64,000 bases of DNA, taken from NCBI GenBank assembly GCA_016125375.1, contig WGLU01000001.1, forward strand, positions 372,001 through 436,000. The letters are read 5' to 3'. Each line of letters starts with the position of its first letter. The stretch's first letter is position 1. The notes under the pieces are model-generated. The model worked only from the letters and a program-made list of their open reading frames with translations. It ran no database searches and was not told the origin of the DNA. This document shows positions 25,911 to 34,283 of the stretch, one piece after another. The stretch is from Pseudomonadota bacterium. Lineage in GTDB: Bacteria > Pseudomonadota > Alphaproteobacteria > UBA1280 > RI-95. The translations under genes and the position numbers were made by a program.

Positions 25911-25913
25911 GAT

Positions 25914-26351
25914 ATGCACACTCAACAATCACCCAAAAACGCGGGTTTTACCCTGATGGAACTGCTGGTCGTGGTGGTTATTCTGGGTGTTCTGGCCACA
26001 TTCGTCGCACCGAAGTTTTTCAGCCAGCCGGAAAAAGCACGCCGTACAACAGCCGAATTGCAGGTGAAGAAGATTGCCGAAGCGCTGGAAATGTACAAAC
26101 TCGACAACCGCAAATACCCCACCACCGACCAGGGTTTGAAAGCACTGGTGGAAAAACCCACATCCGGCCCTGAGGCGGAAAACTGGCAGAAAGGCGGCTA
26201 TATGCCCAACATGCCAAAAGACCCATGGGGGAACGACTACGTGTACCTGCAACCGGGTGTGCACGGCGACTTTGACATTATCTCCTACGGCGCAGACGGC
26301 AAAAAAGGCGGCACGGACGAAAATGCCGACGTTACCAGCTGGAAAAAATAA
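25914..26351 (+). CDS. gspG: Major pseudopilin GspG
   Basis: 145 residues. A type IV pilin-like leader is cut at [21 protein letters not shown], with the conserved Glu5 present. The globular part has the GspG pattern [20 protein letters not shown], then [19 protein letters not shown] and the calcium-site loop near [19 protein letters not shown]. It builds the main shaft of the pseudopilus. The prepilin peptidase GspO is not in this window. It starts 3 bp after gspF. Confidence 0.96.
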   Translation: MHTQQSPKNAGFTLMELLVVVVILGVLATFVAPKFFSQPEKARRTTAELQVKKIAEALEMYKLDNRKYPTTDQGLKALVEKPTSGPEAENWQKGGYMPNMPKDPWGNDYVYLQPGVHGDFDIISYGADGKKGGTDENADVTSWKK

Positions 26352-26829
26352 AAGCAGCAGAGGCTTTACCCTGCTGGAGTTGCTGGTTGTCATCAGCATT
26401 ATCGGTATTGTCGGGACGTTGGCCTATCCGCTCGTCCGGCCCAGCAAATATGACGGACGTATCGCTGTGCAGGAACTGCTCAAGAATATAGAGGACCTGC
26501 GCGACCTCTCTGCAAGCCGTGGTGAGCCCCTGCTGCTCCAGCAAGAGGTTCGTGCCAAGAACTGGCAGGTCTGGCCGCTCCCCCGCACAAGTGTGAGCAA
26601 GGCGCTTTCCGATACGGTGGTCCCCCTGCCCGAAAGAATGGAAATTAAAGAATTCATCAGCCCGCTTGGCCGACAGGACGAGATCAATTTCACCGTTTAC
26701 CCGGACCTGACAACGGACGCGTATGTTTTTGTGTTGCGCGAACCGGATGATAAAAAGATCTGGCGGATTACCTTCAACGGAACCGTACAGCGAGGCACGG
26801 TCACAGAGCAGGACGAGGATGCGCAATAA
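26323..26829 (+). CDS. gspH: Minor pseudopilin GspH
   Basis: The start is taken as ATG 26323, inside the last 29 bases of gspG, because it gives a normal leader ([14 protein letters not shown]) ahead of [20 protein letters not shown]; the frame is open further upstream only as an overlap with gspG. The product is 168 residues. The C-terminal part has beta strands such as [19 protein letters not shown] and [14 protein letters not shown], as in GspH. It overlaps the next gene by 11 bp. GspH is a minor component of the pseudopilus. Confidence 0.85.
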   Translation: MPTLPAGKNKSSRGFTLLELLVVISIIGIVGTLAYPLVRPSKYDGRIAVQELLKNIEDLRDLSASRGEPLLLQQEVRAKNWQVWPLPRTSVSKALSDTVVPLPERMEIKEFISPLGRQDEINFTVYPDLTTDAYVFVLREPDDKKIWRITFNGTVQRGTVTEQDEDAQ

Positions 26830-27367
26830 CAACGCCTTTACACTGTTGGAAATGCTGGTTGCACTGGCTGTGGCCAGTGTGCTGATGTTGGGTATTTTCG
26901 GCATGGCCGGCCGCATGGGGCAATCCGTTGAGAAAAATAACGCCATCCTGCAACAGGACATGTCCATCTTCACTGCCATTGCCCAGTTTGAGAAAGACCT
27001 TATGGGTTACAACGGCAATATGCTTTCCGCCAACCCGTTCACCCTTCAGTTCAAGACCCTCAAAGGCCTGTATGCGGGGCAGGCAGGTAGCGGGCAGGCC
27101 CAAATCATCTACCAGATTGAACCAACGACGGATGGCAAAGCGCGTCTCCTGCGGCGGGAAATGGATCCGGTCTTTACCAGCCAGACCCTCAGCAGCACCG
27201 TGCTTGAGGCCGATGCAATGTCTTTTACCCTACGCAACGAAAATGGGCGGGAAAAGAGCCCCTGGGATAATCCTTCCGCCGCTCCCGCAGCTGTTTCCCT
27301 GATGATTGATACAGGAGGAGGCCGCATATGGACGCGCACCGTGCCCATTCTCGTCCGCACCCCTTGA
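26819..27367 (+). CDS. gspJ: Minor pseudopilin, GspJ-like
   Basis: 182 residues starting [20 protein letters not shown]. The prepilin site is A|FTLLE, with Ala instead of the usual Gly at -1. The hydrophobic helix is followed by FTAIAQFEKDLMGYNG and a C-terminal segment AVSLMIDTGGGRIWTRTVPI, closer to GspJ than GspI. Normally H, I, J and K are all present; here one gene fills the I/J slot, so a separate gspI is missing. ATG 26819 lies inside the end of gspH. Confidence 0.78.
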   Translation: MRNNNAFTLLEMLVALAVASVLMLGIFGMAGRMGQSVEKNNAILQQDMSIFTAIAQFEKDLMGYNGNMLSANPFTLQFKTLKGLYAGQAGSGQAQIIYQIEPTTDGKARLLRREMDPVFTSQTLSSTVLEADAMSFTLRNENGREKSPWDNPSAAPAAVSLMIDTGGGRIWTRTVPILVRTP

Positions 27368-28266
27368 CAGGCGGCAACAGCGGTGCCGTCCTGATTGCCG
27401 TTGTCGGCATCACGGCGGTAATTGCCGCTCTGCTGGTACTGCTGCTGGATAGTCAGCGACTCGCCGTCCGGCGCATCAACAGCTTGTTCACGACAACAGA
27501 TATGCGCTATATGGCGCTCTCCGGCATGGTCAGCAGCATCAATATCCTCAGCCGGGACAAGAACAACGCCGACGGCATTGGCGATATCTGGTACGCCTAC
27601 CGCGAAAAGCAGACTTACCCCCTGATGAATGGCAGTATAGAGATGGCGTTGGATGACGCCACCGCGCGGCCAAACATCAACATGGTTGTCGGCCTGAGCA
27701 CCAATCCCACCGAGTACCAGCACGCATTGCGACGTTACCTGAATAGCAAGCGCATGCCGGAAAACCTGGTCGACAGTGCCGTTGACTGGCTGGATACGGA
27801 TGACATTTCCAACGGTGCCGGTGCGGAGAACAGTTATTACCAGTCTCTTATGCCCCCTTACCGGACACCCGGAGCGCTGATGCAAAGCCCGTCTGAAATG
27901 CTGCTCCTTCGCGGTGCGCCGGTCGAACCGGACGCGCAACAGGCTCTGCTGGATGCCCTGACAGTCATCCCCACACATAGCAGCGTGAACATCAATACCG
28001 TGGACGAGAATTTTCTCCGCGCACTGGCGCCGGAAGGGCAAATTGCACAGGTCATCCGGCAACGGCGAAAAAGCCCCTATACCAGTGCAGGTGCGGCCTC
28101 TGTAGAGTTAGGTATGCCCTTGCCAAAAACAGTGGAATTTAGTGCATTTTCACCGTTCTTTGAACATACCTCACGTGTTATGCTGGAAGGCCGTCAAATG
28201 GGGCTTTCCGTCCTGATTGACAGGCAGGATGGCAGCCCGCAACCAAGGAGGATGGTATGGCACTAA
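27328..28266 (+). CDS. gspK: Minor pseudopilin GspK
   Basis: 312 residues with an AGGAGG site before ATG 27328 and a 40-bp overlap with gspJ. A long positive N-terminus precedes the helix SGAVLIAVVGITAVIAALLV; as in other GspK proteins the leader lacks the Glu5 pattern. The mature part shows NINMVVGLSTN, the SAVDWLDTDD motif linked to calcium binding, and the helix-hairpin-like SVNINTVDENFLRALAPEG. GspK caps the pseudopilus tip with GspI and GspJ. Confidence 0.9.
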   Translation: MDAHRAHSRPHPLTGGNSGAVLIAVVGITAVIAALLVLLLDSQRLAVRRINSLFTTTDMRYMALSGMVSSINILSRDKNNADGIGDIWYAYREKQTYPLMNGSIEMALDDATARPNINMVVGLSTNPTEYQHALRRYLNSKRMPENLVDSAVDWLDTDDISNGAGAENSYYQSLMPPYRTPGALMQSPSEMLLLRGAPVEPDAQQALLDALTVIPTHSSVNINTVDENFLRALAPEGQIAQVIRQRRKSPYTSAGAASVELGMPLPKTVEFSAFSPFFEHTSRVMLEGRQMGLSVLIDRQDGSPQPRRMVWH

Positions 28267-29525
28267 CCGTAGCTGGTCTCGAGCATAATTTGCTTTGCCG
28301 CCTCACCCTTGGTGAAGACGGTAGCCTGCGCCATGCCCAGCAGACACTCCCCCAGCCGCAAAAGCGGACGACCACAACAGGTATCGTGATGGCACTGCCT
28401 GTGGATGACCTCATTCGCCGTCAGCTGCCCAAACCCTTTCAACGCCGCCGCCAGTTGTGGCGCATCGCCCCTGCCATGACCGAAGACACACTGCTGGAAG
28501 GCGAAGCCAGCAAGGCGCGGGTCATCCACGTCAATACCGAGGGATTGTCTCCCTCCCTCTTCACCGCATTCGCTGTGGATACGGCCACTGCGCAGAAGCG
28601 CGCAGAAGAACTGGGCAACTACATGAGCCGCGTCCGACAAACCGTGCCCGTGCCGTTTGGTTTGAGCTATTACGCTCCGGCCGGCAAGGCTGTGATTATC
28701 ATCTGCGCCCGCAGCCATGATGTGCTGGCTGTGCTGATTGGTGCGGATGGCGGTTTGATTGATTTTCGCACCACGCCGACCGACAAATGGCGGCATGAGT
28801 GCGCATTGTGCCTGCGCACATGGGCACCGCACTGCACCGACGAGAATGCGGTTTATACGATCGGGGATGTATCTTTCCCTTCCAAACTGGATGTTAAGGC
28901 CCAGCCCGTTACACTGCCAGACACCATTACGCCGGATCTGGCGCCCCTGTACGGCATTGCCAAACGCTACCACGCACAGGACCGCCAGATGCCCAACCTG
29001 TATGTGGCCGACCGCGCCCTGATCCAGCAACGACACGCCGTAGCAGACCGGCTGTTCCGTGTGGCTGTTGTTCTGCTGCTGGCAAGTGCGGCAATCGGCG
29101 GGATTTTGATGTACCGCAAACACATGGCGGCTGAACAAACAGCTGCCTATGCAAGTGCCATCAGCAATGTTTTTGCAGACGTGATGCCCAACGTGCCGGA
29201 GGTCGACCCGCTGGTACAGGTGAGCAAGCGCCTGAGCCAGCTGCGCCTGTTCATGGGGCAGGACAACGGCGCCGCACACGGGCAGAGCATTCTGGATACA
29301 TTGGCCACCATCGACAAGGAGGCCCGCGCAGCCGATATGAACCTGCGTGTGGAGCGGATGGAAATTACCATGGGTAAAATCATCCTGCAGGGGACGCTTT
29401 CCTCCTTCGCGGATGTGGATGATTTGCAAAACCGCCTGAGCAAAGCCCTCAATCGAACTTTTGAGCTCAAGAATGCCCAAAACAAAGACGGGGTTGTGCA
29501 GTTCCAGCTGGAGGCCGGTGCATGA
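28257..29525 (+). CDS. gspL: T2SS inner-membrane assembly protein GspL
   Basis: 422 residues. The cytoplasmic part (about 1-260) would have the actin-like fold that binds GspE; a single membrane helix is near VAVVLLLASAAIGGILMY (about 263-282); the periplasmic part ends in a ferredoxin-like domain (MNLRVERMEITMGKIILQGT, then DDLQNRLSKAL). It is divergent from textbook GspL, so the call relies on architecture and on its place between gspK and gspM. AGGAGG precedes ATG 28257. Confidence 0.82.
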   Translation: MALTVAGLEHNLLCRLTLGEDGSLRHAQQTLPQPQKRTTTTGIVMALPVDDLIRRQLPKPFQRRRQLWRIAPAMTEDTLLEGEASKARVIHVNTEGLSPSLFTAFAVDTATAQKRAEELGNYMSRVRQTVPVPFGLSYYAPAGKAVIIICARSHDVLAVLIGADGGLIDFRTTPTDKWRHECALCLRTWAPHCTDENAVYTIGDVSFPSKLDVKAQPVTLPDTITPDLAPLYGIAKRYHAQDRQMPNLYVADRALIQQRHAVADRLFRVAVVLLLASAAIGGILMYRKHMAAEQTAAYASAISNVFADVMPNVPEVDPLVQVSKRLSQLRLFMGQDNGAAHGQSILDTLATIDKEARAADMNLRVERMEITMGKIILQGTLSSFADVDDLQNRLSKALNRTFELKNAQNKDGVVQFQLEAGA

Positions 29526-30046
29526 GAATCTACACCGCTGGAATGGAAAGAATGCTGACTGTTATCCAGAGCAAGCCCGTCCGCATGACACTGGTGCTGG
29601 CACTGCTGGCTTTTGTCTGGCTGGGCGGCATTCTGCCCCTGAATCACCGTATCAGCACCTTGCAAGATGAGGCAGGCCAGCAGTCTGCCGACCTGTACGA
29701 CATCCGCCGCATGGGTGGCGAGATTAAACAGCTGGAACAGTCCTTAAGTGACGAGCAGCGCAAAGGCAGTTTTGGCGCACCGCTGCAACAGCTTGAACGG
29801 TTGGCACAAACGCACCGCCTGTCGAGCCGGATGAGCCGTGTCACCCCCGTGCGTGTCAGTGATGGTGAAAGCTCCCGCAATGGTCTGGATGTCGTTTTTG
29901 ACGACGTATCACTGGCGGCCTTTACCCCGTTCCTGCACGCATTGACCTACCAGAGCCTCTTGCGGGTGGAAAACCTGACCATGCGCAGCGGCACACAACA
30001 AGGTACAATGGTCATCCAGCTCAGACTTAGCGGAGACGGCGCATGA
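29522..30046 (+). CDS. gspM: T2SS assembly protein GspM
   Basis: 174 residues with a short cytoplasmic N-terminus, one helix (MTLVLALLAFVWLGGILPL), a periplasmic coiled-coil segment, and a compact C-terminal ferredoxin-like part (NGLDVVFDDVSLAAFTPFLH, LLRVENLTMRSG). It overlaps gspL by 4 bp (ATGA) and gspN by 4 bp. GspM partners GspL in the inner-membrane platform. Confidence 0.85.
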   Translation: MRIYTAGMERMLTVIQSKPVRMTLVLALLAFVWLGGILPLNHRISTLQDEAGQQSADLYDIRRMGGEIKQLEQSLSDEQRKGSFGAPLQQLERLAQTHRLSSRMSRVTPVRVSDGESSRNGLDVVFDDVSLAAFTPFLHALTYQSLLRVENLTMRSGTQQGTMVIQLRLSGDGA

Positions 30047-30852
30047 AAATCGGCAGCATCACTTTCAAACGTCCTTCCTTGCGCCAGATGGTACCGTGGT
30101 TCTTTCTGTTCCTTGCCGGATTCTGCGTTTTTGCCCTCCTGAGCATCCCGACCGAGCGGATTATCGCCCGTCTGCTGGCCCGCCCCGGCGTACCGGTAGA
30201 AGTGGCAACCGTGGTCCGCGACGAGGATGGGTATGTACTGTTGAAAGGCGTACGCCTGAAAAAGCTGCCATTTGTGGAGATACCGACAGTTGGTTTTAAC
30301 TTCCACCCCTCCGCTCTATTGACGGGCAAACTGGCAGGCGATGTAAAAATTGAAGTGGCGGGCGGTAAGGTTTACGGTCCGGTCAGCTATAGCTTTATGA
30401 CGGGTGCGGCAGCGCAAAGCCTGCAAATCGAGGGGTTGAGTCTTGCAAGCCTGCCTCTGCCGGATAACCTCATGTTATGGCATTATGCCGACCGCATTGG
30501 CGGTACGGTGGATGGTTGGATAAAAAGCACCAGCATTGGCAACAAACTTACGGATCTGAGCGTGGAGGGTCTGCTCGCCGCGTCGCCACTCACCGCAACC
30601 TTGCCCGGCTTTAAAGACGGTCTGAAACTGGACGATGTACGCACGGCAGTGCACCTGACCGCAGGCGTGCTGCAAGTCGATGTAAACGCAGGCGATGCCT
30701 TGCGTCTGGGCACCAAGGTTTATCTGGACATAGCCAACATCAATAATAGCCGTATCGAGGGCGCAGGATCACTGGGCCTTGCCATGCTGCCCGAAGCATG
30801 GCGCCAACCATTCAGTTTTAGTGGTACACTGAAACAACCCCAACTGGACTGA
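30043..30852 (+). CDS. gspN: GspN-family protein
   Basis: 269 residues. An N-terminal helix (MVPWFFLFLAGFCVFALLSI) anchors a periplasmic domain of repetitive beta strands (VEVATVVRDEDGYVLLKGVR, VKIEVAGGKVYGPVSYSFM). GspN is a non-universal T2SS component with an AsmA-like beta-sheet; its role is unclear in most systems. It follows gspM directly, in the order M-N of complete operons. Confidence 0.78.
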   Translation: MKIGSITFKRPSLRQMVPWFFLFLAGFCVFALLSIPTERIIARLLARPGVPVEVATVVRDEDGYVLLKGVRLKKLPFVEIPTVGFNFHPSALLTGKLAGDVKIEVAGGKVYGPVSYSFMTGAAAQSLQIEGLSLASLPLPDNLMLWHYADRIGGTVDGWIKSTSIGNKLTDLSVEGLLAASPLTATLPGFKDGLKLDDVRTAVHLTAGVLQVDVNAGDALRLGTKVYLDIANINNSRIEGAGSLGLAMLPEAWRQPFSFSGTLKQPQLD

Positions 30853-30879
30853 CCTAAGAACCAATAGAAGAATAAGATC

Positions 30880-32613
30880 ATGAACAGCCTCTCAACCCGT
30901 ATTTTTGTGACGGCGATTATCGGCCTTGGTTTAACCTGGCTTGTCTGGGATGCCCTCGGTACCCCTTTACGTCCGGGCGACGGCATTGTTATGGTCACGT
31001 TCGTCGTCTGCCTGTGCTGGAACCTGTTCCTTGCCGGCACCATGGAGCGCCAACTGTACTGGCTGAGTAAAGGCCATGCACGTCAGCGCGCCACAGAAGT
31101 GCTGGTACCGCCAAAAGGGCTCCGTCAGCTCAGCAATATTCTGAACGCCAAGACAATGACTGAGGAAGAGGCCCGCGGTGCGCTCATCCGGCTGGATACC
31201 TACATCAAGCACTATCTGCTCACCGCCGCACGCCTGACACCGTCGCTGGTGATTCTGGCGGGTCTGTCCTGCTCGCTCACGGCGCTGGTCGGAACCCATG
31301 TGAGCCTGACCAAGGGCGAAGCACTGCCGCAAATTTCCACCGAATGGCTGATGGCCGGACTTTTATCCTATGGCGTTATGGGGCTGATTCTGGGTGCAAG
31401 CCTGTGGGCCGGTACCACCCAGCTGCGCAGCATTGCCGAAAACACACTCAAAAAGGCCGGCCAGCTCATCCAGCAAACGGGCGCTCTGCCACAGGCACCT
31501 GCCGTCCGCCGCTATCCCACCCCTGCCCTTGTCTGGATTGGAGCATTGTTCCCGTTGGCTCTTATTCCGGTGGCAGGTATTCAGAGCTACAACCTGTACA
31601 CGCTGATTGTGGAGAAGGGCAAAGTCGTCTCTCTGTCCGAGACCAAGACCAACCTCCAGCAGAACGTTGAGGAGCTCAAAACCAAACTGGATGAAAATAC
31701 CAAAGACAGCGACCAACTGGCTGCGGACCTGCGCGCGGAAAAAGCAACCATTCAAAAGCTTGAAGCGGAACTGGCCAAGCAAAAGAAAGCCTTTACCTCA
31801 CTGAGTGCCGACAAAAAGAAAACCGATGCCGCACTCAAGACATCGGAAGATAAAGTCGCCGATATGGGCAAAAAGATTGACGCGACCGAGAAGGAATTGA
31901 AAAAGGCCCAGAGCGATGCCGCTGATACAGCTAAAAAACTGGCTGCTGTTCAAAAAGAAAAGGACAAGCTTGCAGCAGACTTGAAGGAAACAGAGAGCAC
32001 GCTGGCAAAAACCAAATCCGCCGCTGCCACCCACGAAGCTGAGCTGGAGCAGAAAATCACCAATCTTGAAGACGATACCGACCGTCTGAAAGAGCAGTTG
32101 AAAGAAGCCCGTGACGACGTAACCAAGGCACGCAAACAGCGCGACGACATCATCAAAAAAGTCCAGATTGCAAAACCGGACACCAAGAACATGCACCCTG
32201 CCATTAAGGCGTTGCCGGATGGCAAGCTGGTCGTTAGCGCGGATGTGCTGTTCAACGGAAAATCTACGGATATGAGCGACATTTCGGAATCCATCCTAAA
32301 TGATATTGCCAACCGGATGAGCAGTATTATGGGCAAATCGAACCCCGATGCCGTACTGGTGATTGGCGTGCATACCGATATTGTTCCGCCCTCCGGTGGT
32401 GATAACATGTCTCTCACCGCATCGCAGGCAAGCAGAATTGCCGACGTGTTTGCAGCTCAGGGGCTCACCCGCCGCCGCCTCGTCCCGATTGGCTTTGGCC
32501 AGCATCAGGAAGTGGATGCCCGTCTGACGGAAGACGCCTTTGCGGCCAACCGCCGTGTAGAGTTTTACGTATTGCCCCAACTGGTGACCGATATAACGGT
32601 TGTCGACAAATAG
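30880..32613 (+). CDS. Polytopic membrane protein with long coiled coil and C-terminal OmpA domain
   Basis: 577 residues in three parts. Residues 1-245 carry about five hydrophobic helices (for example VTAIIGLGLTWLVWDAL, PSLVILAGLSCSLTALVG, LVWIGALFPLALIPVAGI). Residues 250-440 form a Lys/Glu/Ala-rich coiled coil. Residues 445-565 are an OmpA/MotB domain with VLVIGVHTD, LTASQASRIADVFAAQGL and FAANRRVEFYVLP, keeping the Asp and Arg used to bind meso-diaminopimelate. It starts 27 bp after gspN and is followed by a terminator, so it is probably the last gene of the secretion operon. A link between the inner membrane and peptidoglycan is likely; the exact role is unknown. Confidence 0.82.
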   Translation: MNSLSTRIFVTAIIGLGLTWLVWDALGTPLRPGDGIVMVTFVVCLCWNLFLAGTMERQLYWLSKGHARQRATEVLVPPKGLRQLSNILNAKTMTEEEARGALIRLDTYIKHYLLTAARLTPSLVILAGLSCSLTALVGTHVSLTKGEALPQISTEWLMAGLLSYGVMGLILGASLWAGTTQLRSIAENTLKKAGQLIQQTGALPQAPAVRRYPTPALVWIGALFPLALIPVAGIQSYNLYTLIVEKGKVVSLSETKTNLQQNVEELKTKLDENTKDSDQLAADLRAEKATIQKLEAELAKQKKAFTSLSADKKKTDAALKTSEDKVADMGKKIDATEKELKKAQSDAADTAKKLAAVQKEKDKLAADLKETESTLAKTKSAAATHEAELEQKITNLEDDTDRLKEQLKEARDDVTKARKQRDDIIKKVQIAKPDTKNMHPAIKALPDGKLVVSADVLFNGKSTDMSDISESILNDIANRMSSIMGKSNPDAVLVIGVHTDIVPPSGGDNMSLTASQASRIADVFAAQGLTRRRLVPIGFGQHQEVDARLTEDAFAANRRVEFYVLPQLVTDITVVDK

Positions 32614-32614
32614 C

Positions 32615-32641
32615 AAAAGCCCGCCTGATGGCGGGCTTTTT
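32615..32641 (+). terminator. Terminator of the T2SS operon
   Basis: AAAAGCCCGCC tgat GGCGGGCTTTTTA directly after the stop codon: a GC stem with A and T arms, so it could also serve the convergent minus-strand gene. Confidence 0.92.
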
Positions 32642-32658
32642 ATTGTGGCAGCTCAAGG

Positions 32659-33132
32659 CTACTTGGCAGCCTCTGCATCCGGCCCTTTGGAGCGGAAGGG
32701 ATAGACTTTCAGTTCGATTGTTTCGTCGCCCGCATGTTCAAAAGTAACGGTGACGGGCAGAATCTCGCCCTCCTTCAGCGGCTCCGGCATGTCAATGAGC
32801 ATCAGGTGGATACCGCCGGGGTGCATTTCCATCTTCTCACCCGGATCAAAGGTCAGGTCTTTCACCTTGCGCATGAAGGGCATGCCCTTCTCGTCCGCGC
32901 CCATTTCGTGCACTTCGGTCACGCGTGCTTTTGGCGAGGACAGTTTGACGATGGTATCAACCTCGGTACCTGTATTCTCGATCGTGATGTAGGCCACACC
33001 GTTCTTGTTTACTTTGAATGCCGCAGGGTGGCTAGCTTTTGCCCAGCCGGATAGCAGGTGCACGCCTTCATCGGCCTGTGCGGTGGCGGCGGTTGCTACG
33101 GTTAATGCAGCGGCAAAAAGGATAGAGCGCAT
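32659..33132 (-). CDS. Periplasmic copper chaperone, PCu(A)C family
   Basis: 157 residues from ATG 33132, with GGGGAG upstream. Signal peptide MRSILFAAALTVATAATAQA. The Cu(I) ligand pattern H(M)x10MxxMx..HxM appears as EVHEMGADEKGMPFMRKV and then HPGGIHLMLID, matching the HxnMx..HxM motif. The family delivers copper to cytochrome oxidase assembly or buffers periplasmic copper. It lies 35 bp downstream of a small gene on the same strand. Confidence 0.92.
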   Translation of the reverse strand: MRSILFAAALTVATAATAQADEGVHLLSGWAKASHPAAFKVNKNGVAYITIENTGTEVDTIVKLSSPKARVTEVHEMGADEKGMPFMRKVKDLTFDPGEKMEMHPGGIHLMLIDMPEPLKEGEILPVTVTFEHAGDETIELKVYPFRSKGPDAEAAK

Positions 33133-33167
33133 GGTTGTTCTCCCCGCGTTAAAAAGTGGTGACATGG

Positions 33168-33380
33168 TTAGGCGGACACCTGCTCGGCTACAGCTTCTGC
33201 CACCGGCACGTGCACACTGCACCCCCAGGTAGTCAGCATTTCGGGTGCCTGATAGCTGCCAAAGAAGACAGCTTCGGCAGGGATGCCTTCCGTCTGTGTA
33301 ACGACCAGTTTCGCACCCGTAGCCATAGCCGCATCAATCGGGCTCATAGCTTGCAGTGCCTGTGAACGTTTGGTCAACAT
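33168..33380 (-). CDS. Small hypothetical protein, 70 aa
   Basis: Accepted because of a textbook AAGGAG site 8 bp before the ATG (minus strand) and its place in a run of minus-strand genes. The product MLTKRSQALQAMSPIDAAMA has no signal peptide. Later segments GAKLVVTQTEGIPAEAVFFG and MLTTWGCSVHVPV carry a single Cys. I do not recognise it. It could be cotranscribed with the copper chaperone gene 35 bp downstream. Confidence 0.68.
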   Translation of the reverse strand: MLTKRSQALQAMSPIDAAMATGAKLVVTQTEGIPAEAVFFGSYQAPEMLTTWGCSVHVPVAEAVAEQVSA

Positions 33381-33458
33381 TGGATATACTCCTTCATCTA
33401 AAGGCCTTCCGGCACGATACCAGATAGGCGTTCGGGCAGCTATGTCAAGCAGTGTAGA

Positions 33459-34283
33459 CTAATTTTGCGCCGCTTCAAAGACCCCTAGAACCTTTACATC
33501 CGTGGTGTAAAAGGCCAGTTCTTCCATCGCCTGCCGAACGGCTGCTGTTTCCGGGTGTCCCAGCAACTCGGCATAAAAGCGCGCACTGATAAACTCGCCG
33601 TCTACCAGATAGCTTTCGAGTTTCAACAGGTTAATGCCATTGGTTGCGAACCCGCCGAGGGCCTTATAAAGGGCAGCAGGAACGTTCCTCACCGTAAAGA
33701 TGAGCGCCATTTTGGTAGGTTTATTGACGGGCGGAACCAGCCCCTCACGCGACCACACCAAAAAACGCGTTGTATTGTGTCCGGCGTCCTGAAAGTCGCT
33801 TTTGAGGATATCCAGCCCGTAAATCTCGGCCGCCAGTGCCGAGGCAATGGCCGCAGACGTGGCATCGCCGTTCTGGGCAATTGCAGCGGCTGCACCGGCA
33901 GTATCTGCCGCAACAATGCGTTCCAATCCCAGTTTAGCGATGCCGTTCTGGCACTGGGTGAGCGCCTGAATATGCGAGGCGACCGTGCGCACCCCCTCCA
34001 GTCGCGCACCTTTGGGCGCAAGCAGGCAGTGACGGACAGGCAAAAAGTACTCGCCCACACTGTGCAGGGTGGTCTGGGGCAGCAAGCTGTGAATATCGGT
34101 CACGCGGCCAGCTGTGGAGTTCTCTATCGGAATCACCGCACGGTCAGCGCGGCCCTGTTCGACAGCGACAAAGGCTTCCTCGAACGTTTTGCAGGGCAGC
34201 GTTTGCGCATTGGGGAACAGGGCACGGGCCGCAAGGTCCGAATAGGCCCCTGCCATGCCTTGAAAAGCAACCGTCAGGCTCAT
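33459..34283 (-). CDS. pheA: Prephenate dehydratase
   Basis: 274 residues. It converts prephenate to phenylpyruvate in phenylalanine biosynthesis. The catalytic domain begins VAFQGMAGAYSDLAARALFP and includes IPIENSTAGRVTDIHSLLP and the TRF motif in NTTRFLVWSRE with its catalytic Thr. A C-terminal ACT regulatory domain (about 190-270) carries INLLKLESYLVDGEF, close to the ESRP region that binds phenylalanine. It lacks a chorismate mutase domain, as usual in alphaproteobacteria. Its start overlaps the upstream GGDEF-EAL gene by 4 bp, so the two may share a transcript. Confidence 0.95.
   Translation of the reverse strand: MSLTVAFQGMAGAYSDLAARALFPNAQTLPCKTFEEAFVAVEQGRADRAVIPIENSTAGRVTDIHSLLPQTTLHSVGEYFLPVRHCLLAPKGARLEGVRTVASHIQALTQCQNGIAKLGLERIVAADTAGAAAAIAQNGDATSAAIASALAAEIYGLDILKSDFQDAGHNTTRFLVWSREGLVPPVNKPTKMALIFTVRNVPAALYKALGGFATNGINLLKLESYLVDGEFISARFYAELLGHPETAAVRQAMEELAFYTTDVKVLGVFEAAQN

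Noticed and set aside
19351-32613. Type IV pilus cluster instead of type II secretion
   Set aside because: Presence of GspG-type major pseudopilin, GspK, L, M and N and absence of pilMNOPQ or pilT indicate a T2SS.
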